64,000 nt of DNA, taken from contig OX326957.1 of the NCBI GenBank assembly GCA_946800325.1, positions 17,792,591 to 17,856,590 on the forward strand, in the 5' to 3' direction. The stretch is from Luzula sylvatica (lineage: Eukaryota; Streptophyta; Magnoliopsida; Poales; Juncaceae). Shown here in pieces: positions 26,091 through 35,169 of this stretch. A program made the position numbers and the translations under genes. How positions within the stretch are numbered: position 1 is the first letter of the stretch; each line of letters opens with the position of its first letter. Under the pieces are notes generated by a model, which saw nothing but the letters and a program-made list of their open reading frames with translations, searched no databases and was not told where the DNA came from.

Positions 26091-26653
26091 AAAAAACCGG
26101 ACTCTCTGATTTGGTTGCATTGCCAATTGCCAAGAGCTTATTCATATAAATCAAAATTTAAATATATTGTTCGTTTGCTACTTTGCCAAGTGCTTATTAC
26201 TGTTATTATTAATAATACTAATTAGTATTACCCAACTAAGATATGTTTAACATAATTTCATTATTAATTATAATAATTGATGCATCATTATATTAATGAA
26301 TATTTATTTTCAAATTTATTCAACCATATTTTAAAAAATATATTATTTAAAAAATAGAATTAATTATGTATTTATTTTACATAATATTAATGAAGGATTT
26401 AAATAATAGATTGGGTTAATTATTTATTTTACATAATACTCAGTCAAAATGCTATCATCAGTTAAACATATATTAATTTCACGAACAATATAAACGGTAA
26501 ATATATTATTAGTCGAAAATAATATATTTTAATATATTATTATTTAATTATATCATCTGCTCATGCATGTAATATTAAAAAAATTATTATTATAATTACG
26601 TAAAATAAAAGTATAATTACATATAAGTATAATTATGTTCAATAATATATAGT

Positions 26654-27739
26654 TTATGTTATGCAAATACTCAAAAAATGCAGAAGTATTATGGGGATAC
26701 GGGTATCCGATACAGATACTGAAGGAATTACAGTTTATGACCAACGGGAAAAATGTACACATAAGGATAGACGAACGTACGTGTTCCTGAGAGTATACTT
26801 GTACACAAGTAGCAAACCAAAGATGTTCCGTTCGAACGGAGTGTGCATTCGTTCGAACGGAATATAGTTTGAATGTATAATAAGATTATACAAGTCATTC
26901 AGACAGTAACTCTTCCGTTCGAGCGGAAGGAGTCAAGTGTTAACTAGATTATACACTCAAGAGACATAACTTGTTCCGTTCGAACGGACTGATCATCCGT
27001 TTGAACGGAAGGTGTTCAGACTTCTGTATTAATTTGCACTCATTGGTCATCCTTATCCTATATAGTGTATATAAGATATTTCTCTCTAAGTGTGGCAATT
27101 CATTATAATATGTTAGAAGAGACACATATAAGTGTGAACAAGAAAGAGAGAACGGAGAGTAGAAAAGAGTTTTCTCCATTAGAGAACAACAAGAGATTAA
27201 GCAAGTTTATACACAGATCAACTGGGGAGATATGTGTGTAACCGATAGACGACAACTCACGGTGGATACGAGTAAAGGAATCACGCTTGTGATTCTCAGT
27301 TATGATCAATAGTGAGTACGAGTCATTAATGGTGTTGAGACGTGTGGGCGTGGACGCACGAAGAATATCGAAGACGTGATTGATGGTGCAAAGGCGTGCG
27401 GGCATGGGACACACGAGAAGTAATCACAACGAAAGCACGAAGGAAGAAACGCACCAACCCTTCGTTCGTGATCAATTTCACGAGGTATGGATTGTACTTT
27501 CTACCATATTTGTATGACGAATCGACGACGGGATCTCGGAATTAGGGAAGTGACCCGCGTTCCTCATCCGCTGCGCTGGGCGGGGACACTCAATTCTCAT
27601 CAGACACATGTGTGATACATATCGGATACGTATTCGATGCGCCACGTGGAGTATTCAATTATTTTAATATTTATTTTTTACGAATACAGCAACATAGTAT
27701 GTTGTATCCGATACACGTATTTGTATATGTGCAACATAT
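26654..27739 (+). mobile_element. CTATGTTRCRCGGATAC MITE split by an LTR insertion
   Basis: The left piece 26654-26719 (TTATGTTATGCAAATACTCA, then 'gcagaagtat') and the right piece 27603-27739 ('gatacatatcggatacg' ... 'gtgcaacatat') line up with the start and end of copy 1. An 883-bp LTR lies between them. Outer flanks TATATAGT and GATGTAGT match in 6 of 8 bases. Confidence 0.75.
26720..27602 (+). mobile_element. Solo LTR, probably of a Ty1/copia-type element, rich in GTTCGAAC
   Basis: Starts TGAAGGAATTACAG and ends CAATTCTCATCA (TG..CA), flanked by GATAC and GACAC, a 4-of-5 match for a 5-bp duplication. Related sequence occurs at 30710-32460, 56870-57160 (minus) and, for the 3' part only, 49990-50330 (minus). 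It holds at least five CCGTTCGAACGG-like palindromes between 26828 and 27012. No polyprotein is present nearby, hence solo. The copia assignment is inference from end structure and LTR style. Confidence 0.7.
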
Positions 27740-28863
27740 GATGTAGTACTAAAAAATAATACGATTATTCGTATTATTTAATTAATTTTATCATTTTAAA
27801 TAATATTTTCTAAAAATATGATTAAATAAATTTTAAAATAAATATTTATTAATATAATGAGGCATCAATTTTTTTAATTAATAATTACATCATGTTAAAC
27901 ATATATTAGTTGTGTAATACTAATCTTTAGAAAGATACTAATTTTAAACATTGTCTTGCCGTTCTATTCGGACATGTCACTCATTTTCTTATGGACCGTC
28001 GGATGACGATCGGGCGGCTGTGCGGCTCTCTAATTTGCCTAGACTTAGCGCAGGTGAACCGTCAGGCAGGTAAGACAAAATAGATTCATGGACCACGATG
28101 TGCTGGTTATATTCACCAAATTGCCAAAGCAATCCATATACCCCCTTCTCTCTCTCATTTCTTTCTCTTCATCCTCCCGTAAAACCCTAACTTTGCGAAA
28201 CCCTAGCGACGCGCGGTGTGCTGGATCTCGGCAGCTATGCTGGTTCTATTCACAAGATGATTTTGCGTCGCGCGGCACGCCGGTCACGCGAGGTGGAAGA
28301 GCATGGCCGGCAATTATTCTATGAAATTTTATGTTTTCGGTTTGTTTTGCTGATCCGGTAATTCGTTATGTTTGCTTGATGTTTCTTTTACTGATGAATT
28401 TGTCCCTCAATTCGAGTTGTGGGGACTGTTAAGGGCATGTATTGTTCTCTCTTTTTCGTTTGATTTTCTAGATCTTGCTTTCTCTTCTGATTATGTTGTT
28501 CTTTTGTTTACTCTTCATCTATGTTCTCTGATGTTTGGCTCTTCTTTGATGTTTTCGTTCATGTTCTTTGACGTCTGCGAGGACTGTTAAGGCCATGTGA
28601 TGTTTGTAAGTTTTTCTTTCTCTGCTCTCTCTTCTACTTTCTCTTTTGTTGATTTTTTTTTAGCCGGTTAAGTCCTCATTGGGTCTGATATCTCGGAACT
28701 TTTCTCAAATTACTTTCATTCTTCTCTGAAAACCCTCAATTTGTATGAGTATCGATGAAAATTGTTGTTTTGGATTTTATTTACGCTTGCTTAGTGTCGA
28801 ATTGGGCAGACTGATTGAGGCCTCATTGGGTCTGATATTCCGTAAAAAAAATGAAATTTGTAT

Positions 28864-29085
28864 GATTCTTGAAACCCTTATTTTCTCGGAATATTGATAA
28901 AAATTGTGGGCTTCGGTTTGATTTAGACTTGCTTGCTCTTCGATTGGGTAAGAAAAACTTGATTTCGTGCGAAATTTATATGATTCTTGAAACCCTTATT
29001 TTCTATGAATATCGATAAAAATTGTGGGCTTCGATTTGATTTAGACTTGCTTGCTCTTCGATTGGGTACGGAACACTTGATTTCG
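28864..29085 (+). repeat. 118-bp tandem repeat in the leader-intron-like segment
   Basis: Two close copies (28864-28981 and 28982-29085) start 'gattcttgaaacccttatt' and include 'gtgggcttcg' and 'gacttgcttgctcttcgatt'. Diverged relatives sit on both sides near 28720-28800 and 29296-29400, so the unit was amplified more than once. Confidence 0.85.
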
Positions 29086-29668
29086 TGATTGAATCGGTTC
29101 TAAAAATTCCTCAATTTCTTCTCTCTAGATGGATATCTTTAGATAGATATAATTCAAAACATTGTAGTTGCACCCTATTGAATAGGGCCTATTCGGCCAC
29201 GTCTTCTCTTCCATCAAAATTGAACGGCTCGATGGTCTCCGACTTTGTCTGGAACCGGCTCACATGCAGTCGTACACGGGTAACATATGAATCATGAAAT
29301 GGGTCTGATTATGTCGTGATTGGTATGAATATCGATGAAGATTGTTGGTTTAGGTTTGATTTATACCGACTTTTATTCAAATTGAGTCGAAAATGCTTGG
29401 TTGAATGATCAAATCTGGTCGGAAAAAACGTGAATGGTCTCTGATTCCTCTCTAAAATAGCATCGTGCTCCTTCTTTTGCTCGATGCAGCTCATAATTGA
29501 TTATGTAAACATAATTCTAGATGGAAGTCGTTTTTAAACTCTTCATTATGCAGCTCATAATTGATCTGTGATGAAATACCCCGCGAGAACATATATTAAG
29601 GCAAGGAACATATACTATTCAGGGTTCTGAGATAAAAAAAAAGAATGTGCCGAAAACAAATTGAACTA

Positions 29669-29670
<2 letters not shown>

Positions 29671-29739
<69 letters not shown>
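29671..29739. repeat. (AT)n microsatellite, about 34 units
   Basis: A pure AT run of about 69 bases. Confidence 0.95.
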
Positions 29740-29743
<4 letters not shown>

Positions 29744-30709
29744 GGGTATTTATGTCATTTAAGTGAAAGATTTCTTCCATTCTTTGCAAATGTACTTGGG
29801 AGAACGATGAATTCGAGTTACGTAATTTAAATTTTAGTTATGATAATTGGAGATCTCTATTTTAACTATTAATTTTCCATAATCAGGTGGGGCAGGACGA
29901 TGCTACGTGGATTGTTGGTGTTAGGATGTCGCGTGGTAGTGAGATTGAAGCGATCTTCTGTCATAGTGCAGGTGTTGTTTGTGATATTCTTAACAAGCCT
30001 TTTTGTTTTTTCAAGGGTACCAGTGAAAAAAGTATGGTACCTCATTATTATTATTATTTTTTTATTATTTATTTGGTAATTGTAGATTGTTTGCAGCGGA
30101 GCCTTCAAGGTTACGTATCAAAGAACCGTGCATAACCAGATCTTAGTTGGTAATGATTTTCGAAAGTAAAGGTACATTAATTTGCTATTATTTTATATGT
30201 TGTTGTCATGTTTTTTACTAATATACTTTTATGCTATTTTGAACGAAGGGATTGCAAGGGTTAAGACGCTGCCGCCATCGACCACAATTTGCGCGAAGTT
30301 TCCAGTCAAAGATGGACCAGAACTCCGACTAAACTATCCGATGTCGATGCCATTCTCGGTAACTGCCATCTCATTCAAAGTATTTTTATTTTTATTTATT
30401 CAATGGGTAAAATTATATGATATTTGTTTGCTTATTTCTGTATTTTTTTCAGATGCTCCATCGAGATGTAAACTGAGACTTGCCTCGATGCCGGATGTGT
30501 TTTGCTTTCACCCCGGGACTTCTCCTCTCCGTCGAGGCCATTTGTATTCGCATATTTTTGAAACATAACATTTCGAAAAATTTAATGTGTTCAGAATGTT
30601 GCTTTCTTATTGATTTTTATAACAAACAAAAATTATGAGTGTCTGGACATATACCATACTAATATTTTGCATTTCTTATGCTTATTGATTGGTTAGAAAG
30701 AACAATTCT

Positions 30710-32460
30710 TGAAGGAAATACAGTTTTGGATCAACGGTAAAAGTGTACATATAAGGATATATTAACATTGATGTTCATGCGTTTGATTAAATGCATAATG
30801 GGATTGTGCAAAGTTAAGTCCCAGAGAGTGGTTCGTTAGAACCAACCACCGGGTCCGTTCGAATGGACCGCTACGTGTATAAAATGGTTTTATACATAAT
30901 CATTCCAGAGAGTGTCAATTCGAACAAATCTTGTAGTTCGTTCGAACGGATCACTACGAATGTAATTATGGAATTAACACAGAAATGAGACAGAGAGTAT
31001 ACGTTCGAACAAACCATGGTGTTCGTTCGAACGGACCTCTTGAAAGAAAATATGGCTTAAGAATTAACTTGGAAGAATTTATATAAATAGGCAATTCTGT
31101 AGTCAGAATTAGGTTCGTTCGAACGAACTATATGAGTGCGTTCGAACGGACTTATTCGTGATAGTCAGAATGAACGAACCATTTAAGTGGGTTCGAACAA
31201 ACCATTTAAGTGGGTTCGAACGAACTGGGTTAGTTCGAACGAACCATTTAGGTGCGTTCGAACTGACATAATTCCTATATATATAGAATTCTGATTTCGT
31301 TTTAACCTAAGCTAATTTTCAGTATTAGGGTTTTGAGCCGCCGCTTTCTCTCTCTTCTTCCAAAGAAAATAGATTAGATCTAGAGTGATTTAGAGGGAGA
31401 TTCGAGCAAGTTCTTGAGAGAATTGATCGTGACGGCGACTAGAACGACGTCGACGATTCCGATCGGTCGAAATCAAGGTGGACACGAGTAGAGGGATTGC
31501 ACGAGCACTCCTTGGAGAAGGTTCACGGATTTGGAGAAGAAATCGACACGTACTATCTTGTACGAGGTAATTTTCTCCAACTCTTCCTTTTTGGATGGTT
31601 TTAGGGCGTGATCCCGGTAGAATTAGGTTACGCATGCGAAACTAATTCTGCTGCACATTTTGATAAACGTGTGTGTAACCCTGCACCTCTTCGGGTATAA
31701 AAATGGCTTTTATGCTTACTCATGACAGAAGCTGTGCGTTCGAACGAACTGTATGTTGCGTTCGAACGAACATGCTGCTGGAAGTGTATATTGGATATAC
31801 ACAATCTTTCACCCAATCATTATCCTATTTTAGTATAAATATAATGTTTCTCTCTCTCATAGAGAGACAATTTCAGAATTCATAATTCTGTCCAAAGAAG
31901 TCTAATCAGTTCATTCAGTCCAGAAATTAGAAAGACTCTTATCAAGGTGTTGAAAGAGTGCGAAGGAAGAGAGAAAGAGAAAAGAGGAGAAAAGAGTTTT
32001 CTCCGTCTCAGAGAATCAAAACGCAATCATGCAAGTTCGCCGGTGCATCGTCTAAGTAGGTGCATCCGCAACTGAGGTGCTACGACTCACGGTAGATACG
32101 GGTAGATGAGCGACACTTGTGGCTCTTCGTTGTGACCAAACCGAAGGAGTGAAAGACCGTGTAAGCGTGTGGGCATCAGACGTACGAAGACAACCGGATG
32201 CGTGTCAAGACGGTGGGAGACGTGTGATATGGGATGCACGGGCTAGTCACCAATGTGACACCGAAGAAGAGAAGGATGCGAGCGATCAACCCGTCGTGCG
32301 TGAGAAATTTCACACTGGTAATCGTCTATCCTACTTTGTATCGCACCCTCGATATCGAAGCGTGATCTCGAGATTTGGGAACCGGACCGGGCCTCCATAT
32401 CCGCTGCGCGGGCCCGGGGACGGGATAATTCCCTTCAATTCTCACGTAATAATAATAATG
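30710..32460 (+). mobile_element. Two adjoining LTR-like copies of the GTTCGAAC-rich family
   Basis: The first part (30710 to about 31660) begins TGAAGGAAATACAGTTTTGG like the solo LTR. It carries many GTTCGAAC-type motifs and ends with 'gatcccggtagaattagg' (compare 'gatctcggaattagg' in the solo LTR). The second part (about 31720-32460) repeats only the downstream two thirds: two GTTCGAAC motifs, 'aagagttttctcc', 'gactcacggtagatacg', 'atccgctgcgcgg' and 'ttcaattctca'. Exact borders and target duplications were not found. The 120-codon ORF at 32119-32481 is GC-rich LTR sequence, not a recognisable protein. Confidence 0.6.
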
Positions 32461-32481
32461 TATTTCATTTGCAATTGTTAA

Positions 32482-32518
32482 AGGACGAACCCGCGCAATT
32501 GCACGGGTACCACGCTAG
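32482..32518 (+). mobile_element. Helitron 3' terminus
   Basis: The hairpin CCCGCGCAATTGCACGGG (32490-32507) followed within 12 bases by CTAG and then T is the classic Helitron 3' end. The 5' TC end was not located. The element would extend left, possibly across the gene-like fragment at 28.0-30.6 kb. Confidence 0.75.
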
Positions 32519-33028
32519 TTATTACTAATAATAAGAACTTGTCAAAGTAGCAAACGGACAAAAGTTCTAAATTTTGATTTATATGAATGGGCTCATGTCA
32601 ATGTAACAAAATCCAACATTAATATTTCCGAACTCTCAGAGTTCGACTGTTTTTTCTTTTCTTTTTTGGGAAATTTTGGTATTTAGACCAAATAAGTTTG
32701 GTATTACCAAAAATAGACCAACTAGTTTCAAAATTTGAGAAATAACACTCTCGACCTTTCAAAAGTCGAGAGTTTCCTAAATCACTCGACCTTTCAAAAG
32801 TCGAGCACTTTTTTATCTTAATTCACTGCTAATCCATCGACTTTTCAAAAGTCGGGCGCTTCTTTCCCCGAGGCTGCTCCCCATCTCCCACCCACCTGCA
32901 TTGAAAATCCTCGCCTTTTCAAAAGTCGAGAGCGTGATAAATGCCCTCCCAACAGCCAACACCCAGCCAGCTATTAAAATCCCCTCGACTTTTGAAAAGT
33001 CGAGCGATTTCCCTTTATAAACCCCCCC

Positions 33029-33035
<7 letters not shown>

Positions 33036-33087
<52 letters not shown>
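33036..33087. repeat. (TC)n microsatellite in the MULE, followed by AT and TG runs
   Basis: About 26 TC units, then an AT run and a TG run to about 33126, then a further short TC run, all just upstream of the PMD ORF. Confidence 0.92.
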
Positions 33088-33104
<17 letters not shown>

Positions 33105-33176
33105 CTGTGTGTGTGTGTGTGTGTGTCACTCTCTCTCTCTCCATATTTGTTTCCAAAATAAATTTGACACAAAAAT

Positions 33177-33917
33177 ATGTCTTTTGATGATGGAATTTTG
33201 CCGGGTCCGATTGATGATGATGCATTATTTTCGCAACATAATCATCGGTCCGAAAGAATTCGTCCATTGCGAGAGTCTATTAGATTCGAACAAAAATCCA
33301 CAAAATGGAGGAGATGGCAAATTTCGGATCCGAGAGTAGTGTTACGACTAAGACGATCTGGATTTTACCCGATTATGCAATGTGCGGTTAACGAGAATTC
33401 ATGGCCACTTCTCACGGCTTTGGTGGAAAGATGGCGTCCGGAAACGAACACATTTCACAGGCGTTGGGGAGAAATGACTGTAACTCTTCGTGATATCGCG
33501 CTGCTCACTGGATTGTGTGTGGACGGTAATCCTGTTATAACTCCATATATTTCTTCATCTAATTTAAAAGGAGAAGTGGTTAGATTACTCGGACAATGTC
33601 CGAATGTATGGACAAAAGAAAAACCCCGTATAAAGTTGAAGTGGTTAAAATCAAATTTCGAACAAGCAAGTGAAGGACGAGACGAGGAGTATTGTGATCA
33701 GCAAGCTCGTGCTTATATTCTGTACTTTTTGGGTGGTATCGTATTTCATGACTCGACCACGGAAACGGTTCCGGCAAGGTTTATTATGTTTTTGGAAAAT
33801 TTCGATACATGTAGAGAGTATGCATGGAAAATTTCGATACATGTTTTTAGATCATCATCTGATTCCGACTCTTCGCTCGTTTCATCAGTATCTTCATTAG
33901 ACTCCTCATCAGGTTGA
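33177..33917 (+). CDS. Plant mobile domain (PMD) protein, C-terminally truncated, inside a MULE
   Basis: A 246-aa ORF. The motifs SDPRVVLRLRRSGFYPIMQC, TALVERWRPETNTFH, GEMTVTLRDIALLTGLCVDG and ARAYILYFLGGIVFHD are those of the plant mobile domain (PF10536), found in MAIN/MAIL1 proteins and in many transposon-borne genes. Full PMDs continue after about residue 217 (CREYAW) with more helices. Here the frame runs into a Ser/Asp-rich tail that is the antisense of the opposing MURA ORF. The upstream TC tract and a TTTATAAACCC box near 33014 look like its promoter. The function of PMD genes in MULEs is unknown. Part of the domain is missing, so it may be inactive. Confidence 0.82.
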   Translation: MSFDDGILPGPIDDDALFSQHNHRSERIRPLRESIRFEQKSTKWRRWQISDPRVVLRLRRSGFYPIMQCAVNENSWPLLTALVERWRPETNTFHRRWGEMTVTLRDIALLTGLCVDGNPVITPYISSSNLKGEVVRLLGQCPNVWTKEKPRIKLKWLKSNFEQASEGRDEEYCDQQARAYILYFLGGIVFHDSTTETVPARFIMFLENFDTCREYAWKISIHVFRSSSDSDSSLVSSVSSLDSSSG

Positions 33918-34366
33918 GTAACAATTGGTTCATTTGAATAAGTCTGATTTTCGGCCGTTTGGTACGATGATTGTGAAGGACCCGCCATGTGTGGTTGGAT
34001 ATTATTTTGGTAAGGATTGTAATTACCATCATGAAAGGAAGTTGGATTTGGATAATAATTGGAGGGAACGAGTTTCACAAACAATTTAATCGTTCTATTT
34101 TGAAGATTGCTCATCATCATAGTAAGACTATGATCATCAGTGATATCGATAATATCACCGGTTCCATCACCAAAAGGCCAATTACATTTTATTGATAAAT
34201 CGTAAATTTGCGGATTTATTTCAATAATTTTAGAAATTAAATATTTTAGATCGTTATATGTAATATAAACTGGTACGTTTATCATTTTTCGATTACCACC
34301 TTCGTAACGGGGAATTGGACCATTCAAATTAACGGTCCCGTTCCAATAAACAACTAAGTTTTGCAT
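33746..34366 (-). pseudogene. N-terminal fragment of a MURA-type (MULE) transposase
   Basis: The ORF starts MQNLVVYWNGTVNLNGPIPR. It continues with a beta-rich PB1-like segment (MINVPVYITYNDLKYLISKI, NWPFGDGTGDIIDITDDHSL) and an acidic linker (DEESNEDTDETSEESESDDD). This matches the N-terminal region of plant MULE transposases by my recollection. The zinc-binding and DDE catalytic domains and the SWIM finger are absent. About the last 40 residues are antisense of the PMD ORF, so the protein is chimeric at its end. A putative leader intron ends just before the ATG (TGTAG|CAATATG). Confidence 0.65.
33793..33844 (+). repeat. Junction repeat between the two MULE ORFs
   Basis: The 20-mer 'tggaaaatttcgatacatgt' occurs at 33793-33812 and again at 33825-33844, 32 bases apart. 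It sits exactly where PMD similarity ends and MURA antisense begins. It probably marks a deletion with template-switch filler. Confidence 0.8.
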
Positions 34367-35169
34367 ATTGCTACATCGTATAAAAAATAAAAATCAGTAC
34401 AAACTATAAATACAAAATTATTTAATAAACAATAATATTAATTAAAAAATTACCTTGAGAATAAAGAAGGGGGAAACGAAGTAATTAGTCCACCGATTAC
34501 CACCTTGTAATTACCACCTTGAGAATAAAGAAAGAAGAAGAAATGAAGTAGGCTGAGATGAAGAAGTGAAGGAGGCTCGGGGGGGGCTTAAATATGTAAA
34601 TTGATCGACTTTTGAACAGTAGGAGGGAGAACAAATCTTTCGACTTTTGAAAGGTTGAGAAATCCACCGATTAAGATGCTCTTCGACCTTTGAAAAGTCC
34701 AGCCAAATCGACCGACTTTGGAAAAGTCGAGATATCCACCGATTACCAAATCGACCGACTTTTGAAAAGTCGAGCAAAGTGGGGAAGTAATTAGTCCTGT
34801 TGGAGGGGTGGTTAAGGCATAAAAGAGCTCGACTTTTGAAAGGTCGAGTGATTTAGCAAACTCTCGACAGTGTTATTTCTCAAATTTTGAAACTAATTGG
34901 TCTATTTTTGGTAATACCAAACTTATTTTGTCTAAATACCAAAATTTCCCTTCTTTTTTTATTCAGAGATTAATCACTTGGTTATGAGATGGTTAGAGTG
35001 CCAATTGAGATAAAATTTTCGGATTCTCATAGTCCGAAAGTTACGTAATATTCAGAGTCTCAGAGTCCGAAAATGTGAGTTACAAATATATTCAAAACTT
35101 GTTTTTTTCTTAATAAACTTTACGAATGTGTATACGGTTCATTTTTTCCTTAATTATACAAAATAAATA

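Larger units (their letters stand above)
28080..30570 (+). other. Gene-like segment, unrecognised: 5' leader, T-rich intron, exon-like blocks
   Basis: The segment starts like a plant leader (TC-rich, then AAACCCTAACTTTGCGAAACCCTAG-like text) and turns into a T-rich, intron-like stretch. Exon-like blocks follow. One after an acceptor at 29886 reads VGQDDATWIVGVRMSRGSEI then EAIFCHSAGVVCDILNKPF. One near 30249-30359 reads GIARVKTLPPSTTICAKFPV then KDGPELRLNYPMSMPF, ending at a GTAACT donor. One after TTTTTTTCAG at 30453 reads DAPSRCKLRLASMPDVFCF then HPGTSPLRRG. I do not recognise a family, and no single spliced frame of good length emerges. It may be a gene relic or a fragment captured by the Helitron whose 3' end is at 32518. 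Confidence 0.35.
32668..34950. mobile_element. Mutator-like element (MULE), 2283 bp, with PMD and truncated MURA ORFs
   Basis: The ends are long inverted copies: GGGAAATTTTGGTATTTAGA... on the left and its complement ...ACCAAAATTTCCC on the right. Similarity runs inward more than 100 bases, through CAAAATTTGAGAAATAACAC. A 9-bp direct repeat (TTCTTTTTT, 32659-32667 and 34951-34959) flanks it, as expected for a Mutator insertion, although the repeat is low in complexity. Two ORFs face each other inside. Both subterminal zones carry multiple copies of the palindrome TCGACTTTTGAAAAGTCGA. It lacks the catalytic part of a transposase, so it is non-autonomous now. Confidence 0.88.

Noticed and set aside
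32119..32481. 120-aa plus-strand ORF
   Set aside because: It lies in the downstream part of an LTR-like repeat whose relative at 27.2-27.6 kb lacks a matching frame.
32813..33172. ORF with Arg-Glu and Thr-His runs on the minus strand
   Set aside because: A translation of the TC and TG microsatellites upstream of the PMD ORF.
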